Source: RHKX01 sp963820055
GTDB taxonomy: Bacteria > Actinomycetota > Thermoleophilia > Solirubrobacterales > 70-9
Direction: 5' to 3'
Length of the DNA: 64,000 bases
Assembly: GCA_963820055.1 (NCBI GenBank)
Contig: CAWFYJ010000004.1
Coordinates: 372,001 to 436,000, forward strand
In this document: positions 40,936-49,536 of the stretch, piece after piece
How the letters are laid out: every line of letters begins with the position of its first letter
Numbering within the stretch: position 1 is the first letter of the stretch
The notes under the pieces: generated by a model
What the model saw: only the letters and a program-made list of their open reading frames with translations
Database searches by the model: none
Told to the model about the DNA's origin: nothing
Made by a program: the position numbers and the translations under genes

Positions 40936-41104
40936 CGGTGGTCTCCTCTCGTTTGCAGGAACGCCCATTCGACCGACTGAGGCTGTGCTCGCTCTAAGCA
41001 AATACTTGGAATCCCCTGGGAATGGGACATCGGGCGTATCCGAAGCAAATTGCAAGGAATTTGTAAGCAAGACTTCATCCAGGGAGGTGATCGTGTAGCC
41101 TCCG

Positions 41105-41252
41105 CGAACCTTGCAATTGGTAATGCCGAGTCCCGCTCGTTGAAGAGTCGGGAGCGGGGGAACCATGAGTTGGGGCGAATCCACCAGTAGGTAGAGGCGC
41201 AATCTCCTTTAGCGCTAGCCCGTCAGCTAACCCCGTAGGCCGAAGAAGGAGT
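41105..41252 (+). promoter_or_regulatory. c-di-AMP riboswitch (ydaO/yuaA) before the NlpC/P60 gene
   Basis: The consensus blocks appear in order: TAATGCCGAGTCCCGC, GGGAGCGGGGGAACCATG, TTGGGGCGAATCCACC, GGTAGAGGCGC, and GCCCGTCAGCTAACCCCGTA followed by GGCCGAAGAAGGAG. The end block contains the ribosome site of the GTG start at 41258. The core GGGGGAACC, GGGGCGAATC and GTCAGCTAAC elements are shared with the switch at 28.8 kb. The remaining bases from 40936 to here show nothing else. Confidence 0.9.
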
Positions 41253-41257
41253 CCTAC

Positions 41258-41794
41258 GTGCGCAACAACCTCAAGTTTCCGCGGATTGCCGTATTGGCTG
41301 TTCTGGCGGCATTCGCTCTGATCATCCCCGCGACCGCCCAGGCGGGCGGCGGCCTCTCCACCGGCAGCAACTCGACCGTCCCCGGTTCGAAGGCGAAGCT
41401 GGTCGGCAACCGCGCGGTCGCCCCGGCCGATGCCCCGAAGCGCGTCCAGAAGGTCATCGCCGCCGCCAACAAGATCCGCAACAAGCCCTACAAGTGGGGC
41501 GGCGGCCACGGCGACTGGAAGGACAAGGGCTATGACTGCTCCGGCGCCGTCAGCTACGCCCTCCACGGCGGCGGCCTCCTCGACGTCCCGATGGACTCGA
41601 CCGGCCTCTCCCACTACGGCTCGCGCGGCAAGGGTTCCTGGATCACCGTCTACGGCAACCCGAGCCACGCCTACATGATCGTCGCCGGCCTCCGGTTCGA
41701 CACTGCAGCGACCGCCGGCAACGGCCCGAGCTGGAGCAAGACCCTGAAGGGGACCTCCGGCACGTTCAAGGTCCGCCACCCGAGGGGCCTCTAA
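41258..41794 (+). CDS. Secreted NlpC/P60-type peptidoglycan hydrolase
   Basis: 178 residues, starting at GTG behind AAGGAG. A signal peptide ends at about ATAQA (residue 29). The NlpC/P60-like domain has NKPYKWGGGHGD, the catalytic Cys in YDCSGAVSYAL near residue 94, and a His in NPSHAYMIVAG. The catalytic Cys, His and third polar residue match the family that cleaves gamma-D-Glu/diamino acid bonds. The short length means a catalytic domain without wall-binding repeats. The riboswitch in its leader puts it under c-di-AMP control, like Rpf/NlpC genes in other actinobacteria. Confidence 0.88.
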   Translation: MRNNLKFPRIAVLAVLAAFALIIPATAQAGGGLSTGSNSTVPGSKAKLVGNRAVAPADAPKRVQKVIAAANKIRNKPYKWGGGHGDWKDKGYDCSGAVSYALHGGGLLDVPMDSTGLSHYGSRGKGSWITVYGNPSHAYMIVAGLRFDTAATAGNGPSWSKTLKGTSGTFKVRHPRGL

Positions 41795-41849
41795 GGCTCC
41801 AGGGCCCCCCGGACCAGCCCCGGCGCCCGACGCCGCGAGCACCGCTTCG

Positions 41850-41882
41850 AAGGCCGTCCCGGATCCGCTCCGGGGCGGCCTT
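41850..41882 (+). terminator. Strong hairpin terminator after the NlpC/P60 gene
   Basis: AAGGCCGTCCCGGA and TCCGGGGCGGCCTT pair over 14 bp (one G-U) around the loop TCCGC, with GTTT a few bases on. Confidence 0.75.
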
Positions 41883-41961
41883 CCGCGTTTCCGGGGTCCG
41901 GCGGTGTGTGTCCATCTCGCAAAGCCGGGTAGGGACGTCCGTCAGAATTGCCAATCCCGCC

Positions 41962-42822
41962 ATGACCGAGATCTGCGTCCGCATCACCGAGTTCACCGAC
42001 CCCGCCTGCCCGTGGGCCTACAGCGCTGAGCCGTTCCGCCACCGGATCGACTGGCTCTATGAGGGCCGGGTCGAGTGGGAGCCGCGGATGGTCGTCCTCT
42101 CCGACACCCGCGAGGAAAACGAGGAGAAGTTCAGCCCCGAGCAGCTGGCCGAGAACGTCAAGCGGATCGCGGCCGAGCACCTGATGCCGATCGACACCCG
42201 CCCGAAGGCCTACGTGCCGCCGAGCCGCGCCGCCTGCCGGCTCGTCGTCGCCGCCCGCGTCCACTCCGACGAGCGCACCGTCCGGCGCGTCCTCCGCAGC
42301 CTGCGGATCCGTAACTTCCGCGGCGAGCTGATCGACCAGGAGGAGACCCTCCGCGGCGCCGCCGGCGACGCCGGGTTCGAAGCCGACTACGACGAGTGGC
42401 TGGCCGACCCGGCGGTCGAGGCGGCGCTCGAGGACGACGCCGCCCAGGCACGCCGCCCGCTCCCCGCGGCGCGGGTCCTCAACCACAAGCTCGCCAACTG
42501 GTCGGGTGGCCGCCGCTACACCTGCCCGAGCTACGAGATCACGCGAATCGCCGACGGCGTCACGATCTCCGTCCCCGGCTTTCAGCCCTTCGCCGTCTAC
42601 GACGCGATCCTCGCCAACCTGGTGCCCGGCCTCGACCGCCCCGACCCGCCCGAGTCGGCGGCGCAGGTGCTCGAGTGGCGCGGGTTCCCGCTCGCGACGC
42701 AGGAGGTCGCAACGGTCTGCGACGTCCCCTTCGACCGGGCCCGCGAGGAGCTCGGCCGGATCGCCGAGCAGGAGTACGTCGGCGCCGACGGCTTCTGGCA
42801 CCTGAACGGAGCGGGGCGATGA
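41962..42822 (+). CDS. DsbA/FrnE-like thioredoxin-fold protein with CPWA site
   Basis: 286 residues. The start EFTDPACPWAYSAEPFRHRI is the FrnE/DsbA-like entry (normally DPxCPWCY), but the second Cys is Ala. An ordinary disulfide exchange is therefore unlikely; a glutathione- or mycothiol-type chemistry or a lost activity is possible. An all-helical insert and a ~60-residue winged-helix-like C-terminus (VCDVPFDRAREELGRIAEQ) follow. The ATG at 41962 was chosen because the fold begins there. It heads an operon of tightly overlapping genes (next start overlaps by ATGA). Confidence 0.8.
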   Translation: MTEICVRITEFTDPACPWAYSAEPFRHRIDWLYEGRVEWEPRMVVLSDTREENEEKFSPEQLAENVKRIAAEHLMPIDTRPKAYVPPSRAACRLVVAARVHSDERTVRRVLRSLRIRNFRGELIDQEETLRGAAGDAGFEADYDEWLADPAVEAALEDDAAQARRPLPAARVLNHKLANWSGGRRYTCPSYEITRIADGVTISVPGFQPFAVYDAILANLVPGLDRPDPPESAAQVLEWRGFPLATQEVATVCDVPFDRAREELGRIAEQEYVGADGFWHLNGAGR

Positions 42823-43478
42823 CCGAGACGCCTCAGGTCGAGATCCTCAAGCCGGAGGAGCAGATCCAAGTTCGCCCCAGCGGCGCCGTCGGATCGGTCC
42901 AGGAGGCCGAGATCTCGGTCGAGCGCTCCTTCCTCGAGCGGGTCTGGAACGCCGACAACCTCGAGCTCATGGCCCGTGCCTACTGGGCGTTCCTGCGGCG
43001 CATGTCGCTCGGCATCATCCGCGTCAAGTACTCGGCGACGGCCCGGACCGTGACCGCCTTCGGGAAGATCCCGCTGCTCCGCTTCGGCACTCCTCAGTAC
43101 GAGACCGAGGACGGAAAGGGCGAGGTCACCTGGCCGATCGACCGCGGCCTGCTCGTCGCCGTCGAGGGCCGCGGAAAGGGCGCCCTGCGGGTCTCGATCC
43201 GCCGCTGCGACCGAGACGGCGTCAACGACGAAGAGGACGCGAAGCTCGACCGGGTCAGGCTGATCGCCAAGGTCGAGGTCGAAAACTTCTACCCAGGCCT
43301 TCGCGGGCGCGGGAAGTTCGCCCGCCTCGGCGCCTGGTTCTACGCCCAGACCCAGCTGCGGATCCACGTGATCGTCTGCAACGCCTACCTGCGCTCGCTG
43401 CCGCGGCTCGACTTCCCCGACATCGACCGGACCGAGATGCCGAGCGATCAGACCCACGACGCCGCGGGGGCGCGATGA
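42819..43478 (+). CDS. Hypothetical protein of the overlapping operon
   Basis: 219 residues, no signal peptide or membrane helix. The first 40 residues are polar. The rest is beta-rich (SLGIIRVKYSATARTVTAFGKI, GRGKGALRVSIRRCD, LIAKVEVENFYPGLRG), suggesting an SRPBCC- or lipocalin-like barrel, but I recognise no family. It overlaps the genes on both sides by four bases, so it is surely co-translated with them. Confidence 0.6.
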   Translation: MTETPQVEILKPEEQIQVRPSGAVGSVQEAEISVERSFLERVWNADNLELMARAYWAFLRRMSLGIIRVKYSATARTVTAFGKIPLLRFGTPQYETEDGKGEVTWPIDRGLLVAVEGRGKGALRVSIRRCDRDGVNDEEDAKLDRVRLIAKVEVENFYPGLRGRGKFARLGAWFYAQTQLRIHVIVCNAYLRSLPRLDFPDIDRTEMPSDQTHDAAGAR

Positions 43479-44422
43479 CCCCCGCCGCGGCCAACGGCTC
43501 GACGCCGTCCACCTACCTGATCGCCGGCGCCACCGGCGTCATCGGCCGCCGGCTCGCGGCGGCACTCCGCGAGGACGGCGTCCGCGTCCGTGCGCTCGTT
43601 CGCGACCTCGAGCGCGGCCGCGACGTCCTCGGCCCCGCCGTCGAGTTGTTCGAGGCGGACCTCGACGGCGCCCCCGATCTCGCGGCTGCGATGGAGGGCG
43701 TCGAGGTCGCCTACTTCCTCGTCCACATGCTCGGCAGCGGCTCCGACTACGCGAGCCGTGAGACCGCCGCCGCCGAGCACTTCGCGAGGGCGGCCTCGGC
43801 CGCCGGGGTCGAGCGGACCGTCTACCTCGGCGGGCTCGGCCCCGACGAGGGCGGCTCCCCGCACCTCGACAGCCGCCACCACGCCGCCGAGGCGCTGCGC
43901 CGCTGGGGCCCGCCGCTGACCTACTTCCGCGCGGCGATGATCATCGGCCCTCACAGCGAGTCCTACGAGCTGCTGCGCTCGATCGCGGCGAAGCTGCCGG
44001 CGGTGCCGGAGCCGGGATGGCTGCGCTCGGAGACCCAGCCGATCGGCATCCGCGACGTCGTCGCCTACCTGCGCGACGCCCCGAACGTGCCCGAGGCGGC
44101 CGGCCGCGACATCGAGATCGGCGGGCCCGACGTCATGCAGCACCTCGACGTGATCGGCCGCTTCGCTGAGGAGACCGGGCACCGGGCGGCGCTGCGGATT
44201 CCGCTTCCCGATGGCATCGCCAGCCCCGGCGTGGTCGCCGCCGGCGCCGCCACCGTCACCTCCGGCTCCCCCGCCGTCGCCGCCGAGCTCAGCCTCGGCC
44301 TCCGCGACGACACGAGCGTCCGCGACCCCTCCGGCGCGGCCCTCTTCGACATCAGGCCGGAGCCGCTCAACGTCGCGATCCAGCGGGCGCTGGCCGAGCA
44401 GGAGGCCGAGAGCCGTGGGTGA
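43475..44422 (+). CDS. Atypical SDR-family NAD(P)-binding protein
   Basis: 315 residues with the loop GATGVIGRRLAAALREDG at residues 19-36. The patterns ADLDGAPDLAAAMEG and VAYFLVHMLG identify NmrA/complex I 39-kDa-like proteins, which in related groups bind NADPH as sensors or chaperones. RETAAAEHFARAA and LTYFRAAMIIG follow the family. No YxxxK active site is obvious. It lies in the middle of the overlapping operon. Confidence 0.82.
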   Translation: MTPAAANGSTPSTYLIAGATGVIGRRLAAALREDGVRVRALVRDLERGRDVLGPAVELFEADLDGAPDLAAAMEGVEVAYFLVHMLGSGSDYASRETAAAEHFARAASAAGVERTVYLGGLGPDEGGSPHLDSRHHAAEALRRWGPPLTYFRAAMIIGPHSESYELLRSIAAKLPAVPEPGWLRSETQPIGIRDVVAYLRDAPNVPEAAGRDIEIGGPDVMQHLDVIGRFAEETGHRAALRIPLPDGIASPGVVAAGAATVTSGSPAVAAELSLGLRDDTSVRDPSGAALFDIRPEPLNVAIQRALAEQEAESRG

Positions 44423-44870
44423 CGTCGTCGCCCAGTCGATCGACATCGACGCCCCGATCAAGGACGTCTGGAAGCTCGTCATGGATCCCGACCGCCTCGG
44501 AGAGTGGGTCTCCATCCACCGCTCCGTCAAGGACACGCCGAAGGGCGACCTGAAGAAGGGCAGCCGCTTCAAGCAGGAGATGAAGCTCAAGGGCGTCCCG
44601 CTCAAGGTCCGCTGGGAAGTCGTCGAGTGCGACGCGCCGAAGCACGCGCGCTGGCAGGGAGAGGCCGCAGCAGGCGCCAAGGCCCGCATCTCCTACGACC
44701 TCAGCGAAAAGGACGGCCGCACCCGCTTCGACTACGAGAACGAGTTTGAGATGCCCGCCGGCAAGGTCGGCAAGCTCGCGGGCCGTGCCTTCAACGCGGT
44801 CTCCGGCGACCGCGAGGCGAAGCGCTCGCTCGCACGGCTCAAGGACTTGCTGGAGAATGACGGCGAATGA
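44415..44870 (+). CDS. SRPBCC-family (START-like) protein
   Basis: 151 residues of the Bet v1/polyketide cyclase fold. The start QSIDIDAPIKDVWKLVMDPDRLGEW is characteristic, as is a late helix (REAKRSLARLKDLLEN). Members bind hydrophobic ligands. It starts at GTG inside the end of the SDR gene (8-base overlap). The next gene overlaps its stop by four bases. Confidence 0.85.
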   Translation: MGDVVAQSIDIDAPIKDVWKLVMDPDRLGEWVSIHRSVKDTPKGDLKKGSRFKQEMKLKGVPLKVRWEVVECDAPKHARWQGEAAAGAKARISYDLSEKDGRTRFDYENEFEMPAGKVGKLAGRAFNAVSGDREAKRSLARLKDLLENDGE

Positions 44871-45802
44871 TCGTCGAGGACCCTTCACGGGATCGCGTTC
44901 GGATGGCCGATGTCGGCGGCGGGATCGAGATCGCCTACGAGACGTTCGGCGACCCCTCCGACCCGACGGTCCTCCTGGTGATGGGCCTCGGGATGCAGAT
45001 GCTCGCCTGGGACGAGCGGTTCTGCGAGCAGCTCGTCGACCGCGGCTTCCAGGTCGTCCGCTTCGACAACCGCGACGTCGGCCTCTCGACGAAGGTCGGC
45101 GGCGGCGTCCCGAACGTGATCGCCGGGGCGCTCGGGATGACCGGCTCGGCGCGCTACACCCTCAACGACCTAGCCGGCGATTCGATCGGCCTGCTCGACC
45201 ACCTCGACGTCCGTCGCGCCCACGTCGTCGGCGCCTCGATGGGCGGCATGATCGCCCAGACGCTGGCCTCCAGGCACCCCGACCGCGTCGAGTCGCTCTG
45301 CTCGATCATGTCCGGCCCCGGCGGCCGCAAGCCCAGCACGATGCCGCGGCTCAGCGTCATCGGCACCCTGCTCGCGCGCCCGCCGCGCGAGCGCGAGGCG
45401 TACGCGGCCCACGTCGCCAAGATCTTCACGCGGATCGGCTCTCCCGGCTACGCGCCCGATTACGAGCACCTCCGCGAGCGCTCCCTGCTCATGTACGACC
45501 GCTGCTTCTACCCGACCGGGACCGCCCGCCAGCTGATGGCGATCATGGCCTCCGGCGACCGGACCGCGGAGCTGCACCGAATCCACTGCCCGACGCTCGT
45601 CATCCACGGCAAGTCCGACAAGCTGATGCCTTCGAGTGCCGGGGAATCGGTCGCCCGCGCAGTCCCCGGGGCCCGGATCGAGCTGATCGAGGGCATGGGT
45701 CACGACCTCCCGATCGAACTCTGGCCGCGCTTCACACGGTCGATCGCCGACAACGCCGCGCGGGCGAAGCCCGTCGAGCAAGCGGCCGGCGTCCCCGCCT
45801 GA
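44867..45802 (+). CDS. Alpha/beta hydrolase
   Basis: 311 residues. The nucleophile elbow is GASMGGMIAQ (Ser near residue 123), after the strand RRAHVV. Other members of the triad would be an Asp in HGKSDKLMPSSAG and the His in GMGHDLPIELW, the standard final motif. LVMGLGMQMLAW and DNRDVGLSTK are typical of hydrolases related to haloalkane dehalogenases and esterases. Substrate unknown. Last of the gene chain joined by overlaps; the ATP-grasp gene follows after 15 bases. Confidence 0.88.
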   Translation: MIVEDPSRDRVRMADVGGGIEIAYETFGDPSDPTVLLVMGLGMQMLAWDERFCEQLVDRGFQVVRFDNRDVGLSTKVGGGVPNVIAGALGMTGSARYTLNDLAGDSIGLLDHLDVRRAHVVGASMGGMIAQTLASRHPDRVESLCSIMSGPGGRKPSTMPRLSVIGTLLARPPREREAYAAHVAKIFTRIGSPGYAPDYEHLRERSLLMYDRCFYPTGTARQLMAIMASGDRTAELHRIHCPTLVIHGKSDKLMPSSAGESVARAVPGARIELIEGMGHDLPIELWPRFTRSIADNAARAKPVEQAAGVPA

Positions 45803-45817
45803 GCGTTCGCTGACACC

Positions 45818-46660
45818 GTGCGAATCGCCCTCGTCACCTGCGAGCGCCCGATCGAGCGCGACGACGACCTCGACTTCCTCGTCCCGGCGCTGAAGCGCCG
45901 CGGCGTCGACGTCGAGACGCCGGGCTGGAGCAACCCCGCCGTCGACTGGGGCTCGTTCGACATCGCAATGATCAGTTCGACCTGGGACTACTTCGAACGC
46001 CAGGACGAGTTCCGGGACTGGATCCGCGACGTCGACGCGAGGACGAGGCTGATCAACCCGCGGTCGCTCGTCGAGTGGAACCTCGACAAGCGCTACCTGC
46101 TCGAGCTCGAGGCGGCTGGCGTGCCGACGATCCCGACCGTCTGGACCGAGCCCGACGGCGTCGCCGTGTCCGCCGCCGAGATCGCCGACCTCGGCTGGGA
46201 GACCGTCGTGATCAAGCCCGTCATCGACCTCGGCGCCCGCAACCTCGTCCGGGTCGAGGCGGATCTGGTCGAGCAGATGCTCGGCGCCTTCGACGTGCCG
46301 ACGATGGCGCAGCCGTACCTGCCCTCGGTGGCCACGGAGGGCGAGCTCAGCCTCGTCTACGTCGACGGCGAGCTCGCCCACTCGCTCCGCAAGCTGCCCG
46401 CCCGTGGCGACTTCCGGGTCCAGCCTCAGTACGGCGGCACCCACGAGGCGGAGGAGTTCGGCTCCGTGGTCCGAGAGATCGCCGCCGAGTCGGTCGCGGT
46501 CGCGCCGAGCATGCCGCTCTACGCCCGCGTCGACGTCGTCGGCACCGATGACGGGCCGGCCATAATCGAGCTCGAGCTGATCGAGCCCGCGCTCTACATC
46601 GACGTTGCGCCGCCGACGGCCGAGCGGATCGCCGACGCGCTACTCGCGTCCGGCAACTAG
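45818..46660 (+). CDS. ATP-grasp family ligase (RimK/glutathione synthetase-like)
   Basis: 280 residues with ATP-grasp features: SSTWDYFERQDEF; LDKRYLLELEAAGVPTIPT (ATP-binding region); VIKPVIDLGARN; MAQPYLPSVATEGELSLVYVDGEL; and the metal-binding end YARVDVVGTDDGPAIIELELIEP. Such enzymes form amide or thioester bonds using ATP, as in D-Ala-D-Ala or peptide-tail synthesis. It follows the hydrolase by 15 bases and probably belongs to the same operon. It starts at GTG. Confidence 0.88.
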   Translation: MRIALVTCERPIERDDDLDFLVPALKRRGVDVETPGWSNPAVDWGSFDIAMISSTWDYFERQDEFRDWIRDVDARTRLINPRSLVEWNLDKRYLLELEAAGVPTIPTVWTEPDGVAVSAAEIADLGWETVVIKPVIDLGARNLVRVEADLVEQMLGAFDVPTMAQPYLPSVATEGELSLVYVDGELAHSLRKLPARGDFRVQPQYGGTHEAEEFGSVVREIAAESVAVAPSMPLYARVDVVGTDDGPAIIELELIEPALYIDVAPPTAERIADALLASGN

Positions 46661-46788
46661 CAGCGTCTGCGCCGCCAGCCCGATCGCCGCGAAGCCATCT
46701 GAGACTGGCTCATAGAAGGCGGAATTTGCGGGCATCCGAAGGCCTTCGTCGAAATCCGCCTCCACGGGCAGCAGTATCCTCGACTGGG

Positions 46789-47196
46789 ATGGAGAAGATC
46801 GAGAAGACCGAAGAGGAGTGGCGACGGGAGCTGACTCCGGAGCAGTACGAGATCCTCCGCGAGAAGGGCACCGAGCGCCCGTTCACCGGCAAGTACGTCG
46901 ACAGCAAGGCCGACGGCACCTACTGCTGCGCAGCCTGCGGCAACGAGCTCTTCAGCGCCGACACCAAATTCGACTCGGGAACGGGCTGGCCGAGCTTCTT
47001 CGAGCCCGCCGACAACGACGCCGTCGAGACACGTCCCGACAACAGCCTGTTCATGCGCCGGACCGAGGTGGTCTGCGCTCGCTGCGGGTCCCACCTCGGG
47101 CACGTCTTCGAGGACGGCCCGGCCCCGACCGGACAGCGCTTCTGCATCAATTCTTGTGCCCTGGAGCTCGACTCCGAGGGCCAACCAAGCTCCTGA
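46789..47196 (+). CDS. msrB: Peptide methionine-R-sulfoxide reductase
   Basis: 135 residues. Repairs Met-R-sulfoxide in proteins with thioredoxin. Two CxxC zinc pairs (CAACGNELF and CARCGSHLGHVF) and the catalytic Cys in GQRFCINSCALEL are present, with SGTGWPSFF. The ATG at 46789 matches the usual N-terminus (EKTEEEWRRELTPEQYEIL). It is single-gene, with 128 and 132 bases of spacer on its two sides. Confidence 0.96.
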   Translation: MEKIEKTEEEWRRELTPEQYEILREKGTERPFTGKYVDSKADGTYCCAACGNELFSADTKFDSGTGWPSFFEPADNDAVETRPDNSLFMRRTEVVCARCGSHLGHVFEDGPAPTGQRFCINSCALELDSEGQPSS

Positions 47197-47328
47197 CCAG
47201 GAGAGGGATCGAGCGGGCGGTGTGGGAACGGCACACCGTCCCTCCTCCCTGTCCGGAATTGACCGGCTAATCCCCGCTCGTCTGCTGCCGATAGGGAAAC
47301 GGCAGCTGCAACGAGAGGAGGGGGGTTC

Positions 47329-49536
47329 ATGGCGGACGACCGGGGGGCGGTGGAAGAGCGACTGCGGCGATCGGAGGCGCTCTACCGGTCGATTGCCGCG
47401 TCCCTGCCGAGCACCGGCCTCTTCCTCTTCGACCGTGACCTGAGGCTGCTGCTGAGTCACGGCAACGCCGTCAACGAAGTGTCGTGGTTCTCCGACGAGG
47501 TGTTCGAGGGGCGGCCCCTCGGCGAGCTCGTCGAGTCGATTCCCTCCGACATCGGCGAGATGTCGCTCCGCCACTACACCGCGGCCCTGCGCGGCGAGTC
47601 CCGTCAGTTCGAGTTCTCCGCCGACGGCCACCACTTCCTCGTCAAGGCGGTCCCCGTCCGTACGACCGACGACGAGGTGGACGCCGTCCTCGTGATCTGC
47701 CAGGACGAAACCGAGCCCCGAGCGGCCGCGAAACGGCTCGAGCGGCTCGTCCGCGAGCAGCAGGCGGCTGCCCGCTTCGGCCAACTCGCGATCCAGGAAC
47801 GCGACCTCGACGCCCTCCTGAAGGAGGCGGCGCGAACGCTGGCGACGACACTCGACGTGGAGTACGCGGCGATCCTCGAGAATCAGAACGAGGACGAGAG
47901 CCTCCTGATCCGCGCCGACGTCGGCTGGAAGTACGAGGCCGGCACCACGGCTGTCCCCGCCGGCAGTCACGCCGGCTACACGCTGCAGGCGGGCGAGGCG
48001 GTCGTCGTCGAGGACATGGCGGCGGAGCAGCGCTTCGTACCGTCGGAGGTTCTGACGGCGCGCGGAGTCGTGAGCGGGATCAGTGTCGCGATCGAGGGTC
48101 GCGACCATCCCTGGGGCGTGATCACCGCCCACACCTGCAGCCCGCGAGAGTTCACGGGCGAGGAGGTCGGCTTCCTGACGACGCTCGCCAACGTGCTCGC
48201 CGCCGCCGTCGAGAGGACGCGCGAGGAGGAGTCGAACCGCCACGCCGCCCTCCACGACCCGCTGACCGGGCTGCCGAATCGCGTGCTCGCGCTCGACCGT
48301 CTCAACTACGGCCTCCATCGCCGCCGCCGCGACGGCACCGACCTGGCCGTCCTGGTCGTCGACCTCGACCGCTTCAAGCTCATCAACGACTCACTCGGCC
48401 ACGACGCCGGCGACGACCTGCTCCTCGAGCTGGCGCCGCGGCTCTGCGACGCCGTCCGGGCCGAGGACACCGTCGCCCGGCTCGGCGGCGATGAGTTCGC
48501 CGTCATCTGCCCGGGTCTGAGCGGGGTCCGCGACGTGATCACCATCGCCGAGAAACTCGCAGCTGCCGCCGCCCGACCGTTCGTGCTGACGAGCGGCGAG
48601 CGGTTCGTCACGGCGAGCATCGGAATCGCCGTCGCGATGCGCGCGTCGGAGACTCCGGAGAGCCTGCTCCGCGACGCCGACGTGGCGATGTACCGCGCGA
48701 AGAGCCTCGGCCCGGGCCGCTACGAGCTCTTCGACGACGCGATGCGCGCCCAGGCGATGGAGCGCCTCCGCATCGAGACCGAACTGCGCAAGGCACTCGA
48801 TCGGCACGAGCTCGAGGTCCACTACCAGCCGATCGTCGAGACGGGCACCGGCATCATCGACGCCGTCGAGGCCCTCGTGCGATGGCGCCACCCGACCCGC
48901 GGCCTGCTCGGACCGGCCGAGTTCATCGGCGTCGCCGAGGAGACGGGGCTGATCGTCGACATCGGCAGCCTCGTCGTCGAGACCGCATGCGCCCAGGTCG
49001 CGAGCTGGCAACGGGAGCTCGGGCGCCCGCTCGGCCTGTCGGTCAACATCTCGCCGCGGCAGCTCGGAAACCCGCTCCTCGGCGCCCTGATCGCCGCCGT
49101 CGCCGCCGATAGCGGCCTGCTGCCCGGCACACTCGCACTCGAGCTGACCGAGAGCGTCCTGATCAACGAGAGCCACGCTCCCCAGGACACGATCGCCGAG
49201 CTGCGCCGCCACGGCCTGCGCCTGCTCCTCGACGACTTCGGGACCGGTTACTCCTCGCTCAGCTATCTGAAGCGGTTCGAGCTCGACGGGATCAAGATCG
49301 ACCGGGCGTTCGTCGACGGACTCGGGACCGACGACGGCGACACCGCCATCGTCGAGGCGATCGGCGGGATGGCGCAGAGCCTCGGGCTCGAGCTTGTCGC
49401 CGAGGGCGTCGAGACCGAGCTTCAGCTGACGCGGCTGCGGGCGCTCGGCTGCCTGCGGGCGCAGGGCTACCTCTTCTCGCCACCCCAGCCGGCCTCCGAG
49501 CTCGACGTCGGCCTGCGGATGGCGGTCCCGGTCTAG
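47329..49536 (+). CDS. PAS-GAF-GGDEF-EAL c-di-GMP enzyme
   Basis: 735 residues, no membrane helix. PAS region ~10-130 (LYRSIAASLPSTGLFLFDRDL), GAF ~140-300 (ALLKEAARTLATTLDVEYAAIL). The GGDEF site LGGDEFAVICPG is near residue 385, intact, so a diguanylate cyclase activity is plausible. The EAL domain has EALVRWRHP near 513, with DDFGTGYSSL and KIDRAFVDG, so phosphodiesterase activity is also plausible. It starts at ATG behind GAGGAGGGGGG. It ends by sharing CTAG with the convergent serS stop. Confidence 0.93.
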   Translation: MADDRGAVEERLRRSEALYRSIAASLPSTGLFLFDRDLRLLLSHGNAVNEVSWFSDEVFEGRPLGELVESIPSDIGEMSLRHYTAALRGESRQFEFSADGHHFLVKAVPVRTTDDEVDAVLVICQDETEPRAAAKRLERLVREQQAAARFGQLAIQERDLDALLKEAARTLATTLDVEYAAILENQNEDESLLIRADVGWKYEAGTTAVPAGSHAGYTLQAGEAVVVEDMAAEQRFVPSEVLTARGVVSGISVAIEGRDHPWGVITAHTCSPREFTGEEVGFLTTLANVLAAAVERTREEESNRHAALHDPLTGLPNRVLALDRLNYGLHRRRRDGTDLAVLVVDLDRFKLINDSLGHDAGDDLLLELAPRLCDAVRAEDTVARLGGDEFAVICPGLSGVRDVITIAEKLAAAAARPFVLTSGERFVTASIGIAVAMRASETPESLLRDADVAMYRAKSLGPGRYELFDDAMRAQAMERLRIETELRKALDRHELEVHYQPIVETGTGIIDAVEALVRWRHPTRGLLGPAEFIGVAEETGLIVDIGSLVVETACAQVASWQRELGRPLGLSVNISPRQLGNPLLGALIAAVAADSGLLPGTLALELTESVLINESHAPQDTIAELRRHGLRLLLDDFGTGYSSLSYLKRFELDGIKIDRAFVDGLGTDDGDTAIVEAIGGMAQSLGLELVAEGVETELQLTRLRALGCLRAQGYLFSPPQPASELDVGLRMAVPV

